Of a stretch of DNA of 64,000 nt, positions 11,241 through 23,160 are shown piece after piece. Position 1 is the first letter of the stretch. Each line of letters starts with the position of its first letter. The notes below the pieces were generated by a model. It did not search any database. It was given only the letters and a program-made list of their open reading frames with translations, and was not told the origin of the DNA. This stretch comes from Kalaharituber pfeilii (Eukaryota > Ascomycota > Pezizomycetes > Pezizales > Pezizaceae), in NCBI GenBank assembly GCA_015179045.1, contig WHUZ01000083.1, positions 208,391 through 272,390 of the forward strand. Direction: 5' to 3'. The position numbers and the translations under genes are program-made.

Positions 11241-11668
11241 TACTAAAACTTGTAGAATGGAGACATCGATTGGTATACTGTAGGTGCGGGTGATGCGACC
11301 AGTTAATTGATTACAAAGTCGTAATACTTTACATAACTGAAAGCAAATCAAGAGGAGAGTAAACCATTCGGAACAGCTCTATTGAAACTAATACGCCATA
11401 ACTGAAAAGCCAAAAAAAAACAGAAAAAAAAAAAAACAGACAGAACAAAATCCAAAAACGAATAAAAATAGAACTTTTTTGAAACTGTAGCTAACAATCC
11501 CTCACTCCGCCTTTACCGTCCTCAAGTGTCCCCAAATCTCCCCTTGTATTGGCATTCTGGTTGACACTCGTTGGCGTTCTGGCAGGTGTCATCAGTACTT
11601 GCGACTTAATGATGAGCTACAAGGAATTTGTCGGAGTACTCACCAAGAACCCCCTCAGTTCCCAATAG

Positions 11669-12562
11669 CTAGGAAAACCCTGCTTGTCTAATTTTTCCGG
11701 GACAACGGCAAACTTCATTGGGGTCGTTGATGCACCTCGTAGTACCAGACCTGCTAACAAAATTTATTGGCAGCATCCCAGGTTTGAACAGCATAAGAGA
11801 ATGTGAAAGGATACATCATACCTAGGCCACTCCTAGTTACCGGCAGCCATGGAGCTTCTTGTAATTCCCACGTGGAATGTGGGAACGCCCTCCAGAGGGG
11901 AAGGCATGGGAGGAGGCGGAGGAGGCGGAAGAGGTAGAAGGGGCAGGGACCCGAGAGCCGCCGTGCAGCCTCTGGTAATTCCCACGAGGGACGTTGGAGC
12001 GTCCTCCAGAGGGAATGACATGGGAGGAGGCGGAGGGGGACGAAGGGGCAGGTATACAAGAGCTGCTGTGCAGCCTCAGATAATTCCGACGCGGGGCGTG
12101 GGAGTGTCCCCCAGAGGGGACAGCATACAAGAGTGCGGTGGAAGTGACGGAGGAGGGAGCAGGATGGGCAAGAGAACTACCGTGAAGCCTCTGGTAATTC
12201 CCACGAGGAACGTGGGAACGTCCCCCAGATGGGATAGCATGGGAGGAAACGGTTGAAGCGATGGAGCAGGCCCTGCTCATGGGTATTATCTCTTCAGATG
12301 CGTTTTCAAAGGTATGGCAGTAAAGGAAGTCTTCTTCCGTTGCCTCAAAGCAGGGCTCAAGCGATACTACCCAAGCTGCGACGCGATGCATCACATCAAA
12401 CCAGCCTGGATTCTCCTCCTGTACCAGAGATCTTCTCATCGCTTTTGCCTTTGAGGCCAACGTCGGCTGCATGTAGCCTGGAGTTCCTTTCACAATTTTA
12501 CGAACCATTGCAGGGCGAGCAGCAGCAGCAGCACCGGACTTCTTTACGATCTTTCCAGCCAT
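11669..12562 (-). CDS. SHIP-repeat protein P2 (two exons)
   Basis: Exon 1 is 12562-11841, the intron 11840-11751 (90 nt, GTAACT...TTAGCAG with AATAAC upstream of the acceptor), and exon 2 11750-11669. The product has about 267 residues and ends RQAGFS. The ORF could begin six codons earlier (MFQALQ), but MAGK is common to all copies. An N-terminal basic block and WFDVMHRVAAWVVSLEPCFEATEEDF precede four repeats whose cores are SHVP, SHAP, SNVP and SHIP, so only the last keeps the strict SxIP form. P2 and P3 are nearly identical over the coding region and 3' flank, indicating a recent tandem duplication. Confidence 0.7.
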
Positions 12563-12754
12563 TTGTAACGCTTGAAACAACCTTTTAACTTTATTTAATC
12601 TACTTTACGAATAAGGGTCACGAGGAGGTACAATCTGACAGTGTTGAGTGTGATATTGTGGGGTGCGTCAAGTTGTGAGCTTTGTGTGAGCGAAGATTTT
12701 GTGTGAGCAGGACGATGACAGTGAGCAAAGGAGCACGGGGGTATGACCTCTAAC

Positions 12755-12790
12755 TGAAGGGGTACGGGTTTGTAATATACCCTGTTAGCG
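12755..12790 (-). promoter_or_regulatory. Core promoter of P2
   Basis: Minus-strand GGGTATATTAC is followed by AAACCCGTACCCC. The TATA box is slightly altered (TATATTA). Downstream, the leader has two close copies of TCGCTCACACAAA, a repeat seen in several P leaders. Confidence 0.55.
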
Positions 12791-13860
12791 GGCTTTTGGG
12801 AAACGCTATACAGGACAGGAAGGGCGGGGAGCAGCACGGTGAAATGGCTGGATGGGGAAATGTTTTAAGCGCAGGTAACCAGGAAGGGCGGTGGTAACTG
12901 GTTGAGAAAAAAAGGACACGTTCAGTTGATTGAGGTGTGTCAGCTAGATCGTTGAAGGGTTTCCTAGTATGGAGGTGATCAAGAGCTCGGTAGGGCAGGC
13001 TAACCGAGTCCCATGTGGGAGCCACATTGACAAACATTGGTATGTAGGATATAGAAGGGACATCCTGCCAAGGTAAATTACACCGATCTGGAAGCGAAAA
13101 CTCGGGTACAAGCCGAGCCAGATCACCTACATGCTTACCCTATACGTGCAGCACCTACCTACAATGAACATGAATACGGAGAAAAGACACATATGTGACT
13201 ATTTTCCAAAAGTAGAGATGCCGCTCTCGCAATAGCCCATAGGGCGGCATGCGAGTAATTTTTTTTCAAAAAAAAAAATATATTGACAGTTATGTAAGAG
13301 TTGGACTCGTAAGAATCAAGTAACAGCATTTGTTTTTTTCTTTTTTTCTTTTTTTTCATGTTTATTTTATTTTCATTGCTTGTGTATTGCTCTGCCGGAT
13401 GGCTACGACGAGACTACTGACAAAGGGATAAATGGAGGTAGTAGTACTGAGGAGAAGTAAGATAAATTTTAAGCGTATTCTATCGTGAGTAATAGTTAAT
13501 GATGGGATGGCATACGAGTAATGCAATATACAAAAAGTCTATGATACTTTACTTATCTATAAAGTATACTAATATACCTACCCACACTCCGAACTAGAGT
13601 AACACAATACCCTTTACGGCAATCTTCCAGAATCGACTGCCGGGATGGGAGAGGTTCAGGGTAACATACCAATACAGCTAAGGAGTTGACCGGTTCAGTG
13701 GCGGGTAGATGACTAAGTATATACTAATACTTGTGGAATGGAGACATCGATTGGTATACTGTAGGTGCGGGTGACGCGACCAGTTAATTGATTACAAACT
13801 CGTAATACTTTATATCACTTAAAACGAATTAAGAGGAGAGTAAACCATTCAGAACAGCTC
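12791..13860. repeat. Alpha-type upstream flank of P2
   Basis: No gene. It is homologous to the flank of P1 and includes the old hairpin-tail repeat near 13220-13275, poly-T/poly-A tracts, and a conserved segment ending TACGAGTAATGCAATA. It lacks the two micro-retroposons present in the P1 flank and so serves as the empty site. Confidence 0.6.
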
Positions 13861-14154
13861 TATTGAAACTAATACGCCATAACTAGAAAGCCGAAAAAAA
13901 CAAAAAAAACAGACAGAACAAAATCCAAAAACGAATTAAAACAGAAAGACAAAACAGTACTTTTTTGAAACTGTAGCCACCAATCCCTCACTCCACCTTT
14001 ACCGTCCTCAAGTATCCCCAAATCTCCCCTTCTATTGGAATTCTGGTCGACACTCGTTGGCGTTCTGGCAGGTATCATCGGTACTTGCGACTTAATGATG
14101 AGCTACAAGGAATTTGTCAGAGTACTCACCAAGAACCCCCTCAGTTCCCAATAG

Positions 14155-15050
14155 CTAGGAAAACCCTACTTGTCTAATAATTTTTCCAGGACAACGGCAA
14201 ACTTCATTGGGGTCGTTGATGCTCCTCGTAGTACCAGACCTGCTAACAAAAGTTATTGGCAGCATCCTAGATTTGCACACCATAAGACAATGTGAAAGGT
14301 ACATCATACCTAGGCCACTCCTAGTTACCGGCAGCCATGGAGCTTCTTGTAATTCCCACGTGGAATGTGGGAACGCCCTCCAGAGCGGAAGGCATGGGAG
14401 GAGGCGGAGGAGGCGGAAGAGGTAGAAGGGGCAGGGACCCGAGAGCCGCCGTGCAGCCTCTGGTAATTCCCACGAGGGACGTTGGAGCGTCCTCCAGAGG
14501 GAATGACATGGGAGGAGGCGGAGGGGGACGAAGGGGCAGGTATACAAGAGCTGCTGTGCAGCCTCAGATAATTCCGACGCGGGGCGTGGGAGTGTCCCCC
14601 AGAGGGGACAGCATACAAGAGTGCGGTGGAAGTGACGGAGGAGGGAGCAGGATGGGCAAGAGAACTACCGTGAAGCCTCTGGTAATTCCCACGAGGAACG
14701 TGGGAACGTCCCCCAGATGGGATAGCATGGGAGGAAACGGTTGAAGCGATGGAGCAGGCCCTGCTCATGGGTATTATCTCTTCAGATGCGTTTTCAAAGG
14801 TATGGCAGTAAAGGAAGTCTTCTTCCGTTGCCTCAAAGCAGGGCTCAAGCGATACTACCCAAGCTGCGACGCGATGCATCACATCAAACCAGCCTGGATT
14901 CTCCTCCTGTACCAGAGATCTTCTCATCGCTTTTGCCTTTGAGGCCAACGTCGGCTGCATGTAGCCTGGAGTTCCTTTCACAATTTTACGAACCATTGCA
15001 GGGCGAGCAGCAGCAGCAGCACCGGACTTCTTTACGATCTTTCCAGCCAT
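14155..15050 (-). CDS. SHIP-repeat protein P3 (two exons)
   Basis: Exon 1 is 15050-14329, the intron 14328-14240 (89 nt) and exon 2 14239-14155, giving about 268 residues with the C-terminus GKIIRQVGFS. It is almost the same as P2. Visible differences include FRSGGRSHIP in place of FPSGGRSHIP in the last repeat, and one extra codon in exon 2. That the exon 2 frame stays open to RQVGFS despite indels in other copies supports this splice model. Its upstream flank is of the beta type (shared with P6 and P10), so P3 joins a P2-like gene to a different flank. Confidence 0.7.
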
Positions 15051-15223
15051 TTGTAATGCTTGGAACGACCTTTTCACTTTATTGATCTACTTTACGAACA
15101 AGGATCACGAGGTGGTACAATCTGACAGTGTCGAGTGTGATATTGTGGGGTGTGTGAAGGTATGAGCTTTGTGTGAGCGAGGACGATGACAGTGAGGAAA
15201 GGAGCACGGCAGTATGACCTCTA

Positions 15224-15259
15224 ACTGAAGGGGTACGGGTTTGTTATATACCCTGTTAG
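15224..15259 (-). promoter_or_regulatory. Core promoter of P3
   Basis: Minus strand GGGTATATAAC then AAACCCGTACCCC; position relative to the MAGK codon matches the other copies. Confidence 0.6.
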
Positions 15260-15930
15260 CGGGCTTTTGGGGGACGCTACACAGTACGGGAAGGGTGAAA
15301 AGAGGCGTGGAGGATTTCCTATTACGGATGTTTCCTAATCTTCACCGAGCCCTCGAAAGTGACATAGTGGCATGCATACTAGTAGCATGCCAAGGCTATA
15401 GCAATAATGATTTCAGAGACAACATTTAATTACTTAATTTCTCTTTTAAAACTTCTAACATTAGAAGAGGTAGCTGCCGTGAATATATTTAGAACAGCCA
15501 GGAAGAATTTACAGATACTTGATAAAGCCAACAGTGGGGGAGATGATATTAGCTCGGCATTCGAATTTCACAAGGAGGGATAAGATCGCAAAGCTGTGGG
15601 GAAGACGACGGAATGGGTAAAGGGGAAAGCACGTGGAGATAAGGACATCACGTGAGGTGTGTCTTTGATATCATATGTACATAGACTTTTTTTTTTTTTT
15701 TTTTGTGTATTCACGTAACCCCGCATACAGGCTACCAGCCAATGGCAGGGAATATATAGACTTTCTCTACTGTAGCTCATACATTCAACAACCTTCTCTT
15801 CTCTTCTTTTCGCACCCTCGCTTTCGCACTCGCACTCGCACTCGCATTTGGTCGTACGTTCGTTCCGCCAGTTCTCACCGCTCCGGTCCATCGAAAGGCA
15901 GTAGTGGATACTATCTGTCTATCTTACAAC
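15260..15930. repeat. Beta-type upstream flank of P3
   Basis: No gene. The same sequence flanks P6 (31330-31930) and, inverted, P10 (61560-61940). It contains a short TCGCAC microsatellite near 15822-15847 and a micro-retroposon at 15690-15755. Confidence 0.6.
15690..15755 (-). mobile_element. Micro-retroposon, CCCTGCC type (diverged)
   Basis: A T-run, then GTGTATTCACGTAACCCCGC and GGCAGGG, is flanked by ATAGACTTT on both sides (15681-15689 and 15756-15764). In the sense direction it starts CCCTGCCATTGGC and ends in poly(A). Confidence 0.7.
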
Positions 15931-16154
15931 GCACATTGAGAAGATTGACGAGAACCTGGCAGCATTTGTGAATGGCTTTCTACAACATAGACATTTACCT
16001 TGTGCTGGGATGGAAAAAAGGAGGGGCACAGCCACCGTGACAGATGGGGCGCCTCAGAGATCACCACTGTCGCCAGTCCTCTTCCTAATTGCACAACGAG
16101 CAGTTATAGTGGCCCCAGACCATAGCCTTCACCCAATCCTACGTTGACGATATA
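15931..16154 (+). pseudogene. Tad1-type LINE reverse transcriptase remnant
   Basis: Translation gives HIEKIDENLAAFVNG, then TDGAPQRSPLSPVLFLI, which is RT motif B (GxPQxSPLSPxLF), with stops and shifts around it. A longer copy of the same fragment lies at about 31960-32240, where the next motif (SYVDDIHA) is also present. Here it is cut at 16154 by a DNA transposon end. Confidence 0.75.
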
Positions 16155-16720
16155 CTGTGTTTCACCACATCTCGACGCACACCACAATTCGACGCACTTT
16201 CCCACCAAAACTAGCCACGCAGAAGAGTGTGAACCTCAACCACTAGAGCAGAATTTTGTAAGCACTATTTAGAGACACTAAATAAATACTTGTTCTTCAT
16301 GTTCCGCACCTCTGCTCGCTCAAAGAACGCATTCTCAAGGAATTATGGCACAGCGAAATTTGTAACAATCTCTTGGCATTTATTTGTATGGGATTCTCAT
16401 ACAATATTTCAGCGGACTGAACATACTACTCTTTTTTAGCACTATCACACCAATGGCCATAGTCTTGTGATTAAAGGGTCTCTCCTAGCTGTATATTGAC
16501 TCACTTGACTTTATTCAGTCCATTTTGATATATTGCATAGTTGGCATGCTGATATATATTTTCAGGTCCTCTTCCGATACTATTCATATGCAATATTTCT
16601 ATGAGAATGAAAATATTTTGAACTCAATGATTACTTCAAGGATTTTGTTGATACCATTCCTGTATATCTCCATAGGGATGAATTACTCAAATAAAGTGTT
16701 TAAATGTTTCTATTGAATGA
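16155..16720 (+). mobile_element. Truncated old copy of a TA-target DNA transposon (X1)
   Basis: It starts with CTGTGTTTCACCACA next to a TA and shares the GACGCACACCA motif and diverged internal sequence with the element at 17492. The left flank (GTTGACGATA) matches the LINE copy at 32236, which lacks the insertion. No right terminus was found; the right end given is approximate. Confidence 0.55.
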
Positions 16721-17491
16721 ATTGCAGGTGCAGTGGGTAGATTTCCATATCTGCAATGTTATTTCCGCTTTGCCCAATAGAGTAACTGGTTCAGCCTAGG
16801 GTGGCAGTGCTACAATGCAGAATGCAGGGTTAATATGGCTGGGGACATCTGTACGTGGAGTGAATTTCGGCATCAACTTCAACACTCAAATCGCAACCAA
16901 AATAAATAGATAAAATTAGTTTTGTATCAAATAATGATAAAATTAGTGAATGGAAAATAATATTTTGAAGCGATATCTATTTATTTGATTTTTTGTAATA
17001 GTGATTTGAAAATCAAAGATAAGTTTTATATTGGAATGGGTTAAAATGTCCACCTTTAGTAACTATTAAATATGGCATAGTACATGCTTCTCTAAGCAAA
17101 AAGCGAAAATAGATAGAATAGAACATGTACTTGAGTACATTCCCTATGCATACTCCTTTTACCACTTCGTTTTATCCGGTACTTGTCTATGACCTTTATA
17201 CATATGTATGTGAATAGAGAGCTTTGGCAACATCCCCCCATAATGCTGCGCCGCACTGTTGCCATGACAATGGTGGTTTTGTTTACATGAAACCCAGAGA
17301 ACTTTGGAAAAATCCTTATGATTACGGGGAAAACTGCTCATTTTTGAGCAATGCCTGCAACTATTTAATCAAGTCAGATTGCCTTCAAACCTTGTATAGA
17401 GTTAATATTTATTGTGAAAAACTGCCTTACAAATTTCTGTCTTGATCCACTTTCACAGACACCAGCAGCACCATTTTCCCCGTAACCTTTA
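16721..17491. other. AT-rich region, no gene seen
   Basis: Low-GC sequence with no convincing frame. It includes CTTTGCCCAATAGAGTAACT (16769 on), which recurs near 37727. TGGGGACATCTGTAC near 16838 has an inverted partner near 19100, and GAGAGCTTTGGCAACATC near 17216 has an inverted partner near 18715. These look like remnants of further foldback elements. Confidence 0.4.
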
Positions 17492-18368
17492 CTGTGTTTC
17501 ACTACAACCCGACGCACACCATGTCCCGACGCACACCACGTCCCGACGCACGTTTTACACCAAAACTGACCGCACGCGACAACATATATCTCAACCACCA
17601 GAATAGAATTTTGTATGCGCTCTTCAGGGGAAATAAATCAAAGGTTATTATTCACCTTTTATCCCTCTATTTGCACTGAAAAGACATTGTGGTTGAATAA
17701 TGGCACTATGAGTTTTTCATTGATGTCTTGGCATGCATTTATATGGAATTCCCATACAAAGTGAACTGGAGGGTAGAATGCACAACTTCCCTTCAACGCT
17801 CACCGTAATGGCCATAGAATTGTGGCTAGAGAGTCTCCCCAATAGGTCTCTTGTCAATTAGTGCTTCAATTGGCTTAATGTTGTTTAATGCCTAATTTAT
17901 ACATCAAATTGCCATTTCAGGTAGTTTTCCTATACAATTATTGCATACAGTGTCTATGAGAAAATGAATTTTGTGAATAACTCCACCACTTCTTGGGAAG
18001 GTTTCCTGATGCGCTTCTTACATCTTTGAATAAGATAAAATACTGATATTCAAGTGTCCTACTACTTTTATCAATTTTACTTCAGGTGTGATAAGTGGAA
18101 TTCAATACTAGTGACATCACAGCGAAAAATATATGCCAAGCCTATACCAATTTATGTTAAGAATTTCATGAATCATAAATCCCTTCAAAGCAACATATCT
18201 GAAGAAGCCAAGGTGTGGAATATGAAGAATAACCCTTTATTTATTTCCCCTGAAGAGCGCATACAAAATTCTATTCTGGTGGTTGAGATATACGTTGTCG
18301 CGTGCGGTCAGTTTTGGTGTAAAACGTACATCGGGACATGGTGTGCGTCGGGTTGTGGTGAAACACAG
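17492..18368. mobile_element. TIR DNA transposon X2, non-autonomous, TA target
   Basis: The 877 bp element has near-identical terminal inverted repeats of about 160 bp (17492 on, and ending at 18368), both starting CTGTGTTTCAC, and a TA on each side. The left repeat has an extra 18 bp copy of its CCCGACGCACACCA subrepeat. The interior has no transposase frame. The superfamily is uncertain, but the TA target fits Tc1/mariner or a derived MITE. Confidence 0.75.
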
Positions 18369-20676
18369 TATTCACACAATTGCCCATGCCTCCAACGATA
18401 TCCAAAAGTAACCCCTTCAGCATCTGCCACCGCTCAGATAGGTATGCCAAGCTCGAAAAGACTAGAAGAAAGGAACTCTGCAAGCTGAACCTGCTTTAGC
18501 AACTCCAAATTGTTTTCTCCACCAATTTCTTGTAGATAAGCCACTGTGAGTGTAGAAAGTACTTGGAAGAGAGTACTGCAGGCCGAAACTGCTTCCTGTA
18601 GCTGCGAAATACTGTAGGTGTATGTGCGTAATTGGTAAGGGAATATGAACGGGAAGCGGGCCCCAAACCTCTCATTTGCTAAGATGACTTATACATACGG
18701 GGAAAATTTACGGGGATGTTGCTAAAGCTCTCTAAAGAAACTGCTTCATAACTCTTCACTATATGCCCAAACAATGGTAACAAAAATGATTAATAGATGC
18801 AGAAGAAACAGAATATAATGCTAAAGGAAGAGTATCTCATGCGACCGATTTGAGCGACTGATATGTGCAACCGATGCAACAGGTATATGAGGAGCAGTAT
18901 GCAGTGGAGGTTCAACTGGTATAGGGGGAGCGGCGAACACCAGCAGTGGGAGTGGTAGGGCGGTGGTAGTCTCGTGGGCGGTGGGGTAGGCAAGTGGAAG
19001 AAAGCCGCGACAGTTTGAAAGGGGGGTAGAACAGTGCATGTAACTACTACATAACGAGTGTTTAGTCATCGAACAAAATATCCACCCTATGATACCCCGT
19101 GTACAGATGTCCCCAACCATAGAGACCTTCCGCAATGCTGTCAGACTGCCACTTGACCAGCGTGCAGTCTAGATGGCTAAAAAGACCTTCCGCAAGGTTT
19201 TTAAACTGACAGGAGTCAGATGAGCAGGAGTGTTGCATTTTTCAACCATGTAGACATAATCCCTCCCTTCTGGACCACGAAAGACTTTGCAATTGATGGT
19301 GCCTCACCAATTAGTATGAGAACAAATTGAAAATTATCATACATACAAATTCTTGATTGGATTTTGTTGTTTCATGTTGGCATCTTTTGGCATTTGATCA
19401 TGTTCCATTAAACCCAGAAAAATAATTATCCCTTAACTACATGTTGAAGTTTTATAGATGGAACTCTTAGAGGAGATAGCAAAGACTTGTATGATATCAA
19501 CATACAGAGTCTGGCATGAGGACACAACCTACTTGTCGTAATGCAAGCACTGCTTGAAATATTATGCAGTAGTAATACCGCATTTGTCGCATCAGAATTT
19601 GTTGCATTGGTGCCAAGATATTGGCTTACTAGGACAGTTTTTAACCCCTCTCTTTTGCCAATGCATCTTGTGCATTTCTTAAGGAACTCATAGTATTACG
19701 GTAAAGTAGAGGCTTTCAGCTATCAATAGATACCTTTAACAATAAAATCCGAGTGTTCGTTGAGGTGCTATAGCGGTTCAAAGTTCTAGACGTAGAAACA
19801 GCCGTCTGGACAAGGTTGGAAGGTTATGGTTAAAGTAATCACGCTTCCGAGCGGAAGGAATTAATTAATCAATTAAAGAAGATGCATACAGGACCCGTGA
19901 TTTATATGCCCCTTGCAGCGGCCTCAAGATTCTCTGAAAAAAATTTATACAACGCCACAGTTAATCCATCAGTCAAACCGTCGGCCCATAATTCCTCCGT
20001 GCATCGGTGCCAGGATTACCCCGTCGGTTCAACAGTGGTGTCACCAAGTGCAAGGGGTCATGCAATTTGTGGGGTTGCGGGAAGCTTAGTTTATGATAGA
20101 ATGCTGAAATATGGACGAGTTGACACAAACGGTTACTTCTACCTTCAGTGCCAGGAGTAGTCAGCGAAGCCAAGTGAACAGCACAGATACATGGATCCCT
20201 GAGGACGGTGGGCGGTAGAAACAGATCATCAAGGAAAACTTCAAGTGCTTTCATTGCGCGATATTATCAAGTTAAACAGATCTGTAATCTCGTAACCCCA
20301 AAACACATAGAACAAATTGAACGGAGTAGATCTTACCTAAACATTTAAACTCATCTTATCGCGATTCTCGACCAGGTTTCCGAGGTCAAACACATTGAGT
20401 GATTTATTTTCTCATTGAGACGATAACGCAACTCTTGATAAGATCGACTTCAAATACTCTTATTTTGAGTACTTCTATTGAAACAAGAACAAAATTACAA
20501 AAAAAAAAACGTACTCCAAAAACCAAATATCAGGAACCAAAAACCAAATCAAAAAAGCAAAGCAGAAACAGAAAGTTTTTGCACCCCCCCACCCCTCATT
20601 GCAACTTCTACAATCCCACCATACTCCAAATGTCCCTTCCTACTCAACAGTCTGGTTGGCATTCTGGCTAGCATCG
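18369..20676. other. AT-rich transposon graveyard, no gene seen
   Basis: Short frames exist (for example 19882-20160 plus and 18821-19135 minus), but none shows a domain or conservation suggesting function. GTAGTCAGCGAAGCCAAG and its surroundings (about 20040-20180) recur near 37800-37880, so this is repeat sequence. The right part (from about 20400) is the 3' flank of P4, with the landmark TTCTATTGAAAC. Confidence 0.45.
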
Positions 20677-21455
20677 TCAGCACTTTCCACGTGCAGTTTC
20701 ATATGTGACCCTGCAGATGAAGCTTATTAGGCAGCATCCTAGCTTTTCACAGCACGAGGGAATGCGAGGGTGAGGGCATACATGCCTACCTAGACTGTTC
20801 CCACTTAGTACCTGCGGCCATGAAGCTGATTGTAATTTCCACGTGGGATGTGAGAACGTCCCCCAGAGGGGGCAGGGATATGAGAGCTGCCATGCAGCCT
20901 CTGATAATTCCCACGTGGGATGTGAGAACGTCCCCCAGAGGGGATGACACGGGAGGAGATGGAAGAGATGGAAGGGGCAGGGATATGAGAGCTGCCATGC
21001 AGCTTTTGATAATTCCCACGTGGGATGTGGGAACGCCCCCCAGAGGAGATGGCGAGGGAAGAGACGGACGAGGTAGAAGGGACAGGGATACGAGAGCTGC
21101 CATGCAGCCTCTGATAACTCCCACGCGGGACATGGGAGCGACCCCCAGAGGGGACATCTACGGAGGAGGCTCTGCTCATGCACAGATTTTCCTCAGGAAC
21201 GTTCAAGCTGCATTCTTCCACCGTTGCGTCAAAGCAGGGCTCAAGCGATGTAACCCAAGCTGCAATGTGATGCATCACGTCAAACCAGTTTGGCTCCTCC
21301 CCTACAAGAGGACCTCTCTTCGCCTTTGCTTTTGAGGCCAACGTAGGTTGCATGTAGCTTGGAATTCCTCTCACGACTTTACGATGGATAGGAGCGCGAG
21401 CAGCGGCAGTAGCAGCAGCAGTGGCACCGGACTTCTTTACGATCTTTCCAGCCAT
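20677..21455 (-). CDS. SHIP-repeat protein P4 (two exons)
   Basis: Exon 1 is 21455-20812, the intron 20811-20711 (101 nt, GTACTA...CTGCAG) and exon 2 20710-20677. The product has about 225 residues with the tail RVTYETARGKC. It belongs to the P4/P7 subgroup (GIPSYMQPTLASKAKAKRG, EEPNWFDVMHHIAAW). It has four canonical repeats, one SHVP and three SHIP, and the spacers add SSRIPVPS and two SSHIPAPS, so further SxIP cores lie between the main units. Compared with P7, exon 2 is cut short by a one-base difference near 20685 that changes the frame. Confidence 0.7.
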
Positions 21456-21658
21456 TTCGAATGTGTCTAGAAGGATTTGAAACTTTATTGATTTACTTTA
21501 CGAAACAAGAATCGCGAAAAGGTACCATTTGAGCTGGTTCTAGTACAATAAGCACGAGTTCTGTGGGGTTTCGAGCTGTGGGCGTTGCGCAAGCGATGAT
21601 TTTGTGTGAGCCAGGGCGATGAGACGTGAGGAAAGGGGACCAGGAGTATGCTCCCTAG

Positions 21659-21694
21659 CTGAAGGGGTACGGGTTTGCTATATACCCTGTTAGC
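21659..21694 (-). promoter_or_regulatory. Core promoter of P4
   Basis: Minus strand GGGTATATAGC then AAACCCGTACCCC and TTCAG, in alpha-type flank sequence. Confidence 0.6.
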
Positions 21695-23160
21695 GTGCTG
21701 TTGGGGGACGCTATACAGGACGGGAAGGGTGCGGAGCAGCACGGTGAAATGGCTGGATGGGGAAATGGTTTAAGCGCAGGTAACCCGGGAGGGCGGTGGT
21801 AACTGGTTGAGAAAAAAAGGACACGTTCAGCTGATTGAGGTGTGTCAGCCAGATCGTTGAAGGGTTTCCTATTACGGGGGTGATCAAGAGCTCGGTAAGG
21901 CAGGCTAACCGAGCCCCATGCGGGAGCCACATTGACAAACATTGATATAGAAGGGAAATCCTGCCAAGGCGAATTACGATCTGGAAGCGAAAACTCGGGT
22001 ACAAGCCGAGCCAGATCACCTACACGCTTACCCTAAACGTGTAGCACCTACCTACAATAGAAGAGAATGAACATGAATGCAGAATGAAAGACACATATGA
22101 TGTAACTATTTTCTGAAAGTAGAGAAGCCACTCTCGCAATACCCCGTAGGGCGGCATGCGAGTAATTTTTTTTTTAAAAAAAATATATTGACAGTTATAT
22201 AAGAGTTAGACTCGTAATAATCAAGCAACAGCATTTGTTTGTTTGTTTTTTCTTTTTTTCATGTTTATTTTAATTTCATTACTTGTGTACTGCTCCGCCG
22301 GATGGCTACGACGAGACTACTGACAAAGGGGTAAGAGAAGTAAGATAAATTTTAAGCGTATTGTGGGTGGGAGAAGGTGATCAAAGACTTGGCGATGGAA
22401 GCTGCGGACTTGGCAATGGAAGTTATAGGAAGGGTGGGAGAAGGTGATGGAAGCTGTGGACTTGGCAATGGAAGTTATAGGAATTGCCTAGAAGGGAAAG
22501 GGAAACGTGAGGGAGAAGAGATAAAAAGGGGGATGAAGCTCCTGTACCTAAAGACACTACCCCACTCTCTAGACGAAAAATCCACCCTCAGTATTCTATC
22601 GTGAGTAATAGTTAATGATGGGATGGCATACGATTAATGCAATAAACAAAAGTCTCATGATACTTTACTTATCTATGAAGTATACTGCTATACCCCGAAC
22701 CAGACTAACACAATACCCTTTACGGCAATCTTCCAGAATCGACTGCCGGGATGGGAGAGGTTCAGGGTAACAGCCATAGAATATACCCTTCTCATTGAAT
22801 CAGGTTTTGCCCCAATAATTTGATTCATCCAGGAATTTATAACATCTGCAAGGATATCCCTCATAACACCCTCAGAAAGAGGGCACTTAGGACATTTGAG
22901 AAGGTTTTTATGTTCTCGTAGCCAGACGGGCACTGGGTGCTGCCAAGAGGTGCAAAGACCCAGTGCTAACTGGTAACATACCAATACAGCTAAGGAATTA
23001 CTTAACTGGTTCAGTGGCGGGTAGATGACTAAGTATATACTAAAACTTGTGGAATGGAGACATCGATTGGTATACTGTAGGTGCGGGTGACGCGACCAGT
23101 TAATTGATTACAAACTGGTAATACTTTATATCACTTAAAACGAATCAAGAGAGTAAACCA
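21695..23160. repeat. Alpha-type upstream flank of P4 with two insertions
   Basis: No gene. It is homologous to the P1 and P2 flanks but is interrupted by an element at 22363-22590 and by a segment of about 140 bp at 22772-22910. On the minus strand the second segment reads as protein-like sequence (KCPKCPLSEGVMRDILADV). That piece has no clear direct repeats and I do not recognise its source. Confidence 0.55.
22363..22590. mobile_element. 228 bp insertion with GTATT target duplication
   Basis: The uninterrupted flank in P1 and P2 reads GCGTATTCTATCG. Here GTATT appears on both sides (22358-22362 and 22591-22595) of a block beginning GTGGGTGG and ending CCACCCTCA, an imperfect inverted repeat. 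Inside are two direct copies of about 55 bp around GACTTGGCAATGGAAG. It may be a small LTR-like or MITE element. Confidence 0.6.

Larger units (their letters stand above)
10100..11370. repeat. Upstream flank of P1 (alpha type) with nested retroposons
   Basis: No gene is visible. The flank is shared with P2, P4 and P8. It contains an old hairpin-tail repeat near 10555-10605 (ending GGGCGGCATGCGAG then T/A runs). Two younger micro-insertions are listed separately. An ORF starting MLLPALPVLYS near 10146 looks like a signal peptide but runs through the TATA box, so it is not a gene. Confidence 0.6.

Noticed and set aside
11849..12256. Gly-rich plus-strand frames opposite the P genes (135 residues here, also at 14337, 20820, 46449, 51546)
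   Set aside because: They are antisense shadows of the repeat-coding frame; codon periodicity of the tandem repeats keeps the opposite strand open, and they differ in length between copies.
19882..20160. 92-residue plus-strand frame in the AT-rich region
   Set aside because: It overlaps a repeat that recurs near 37800 without the frame; no protein features.
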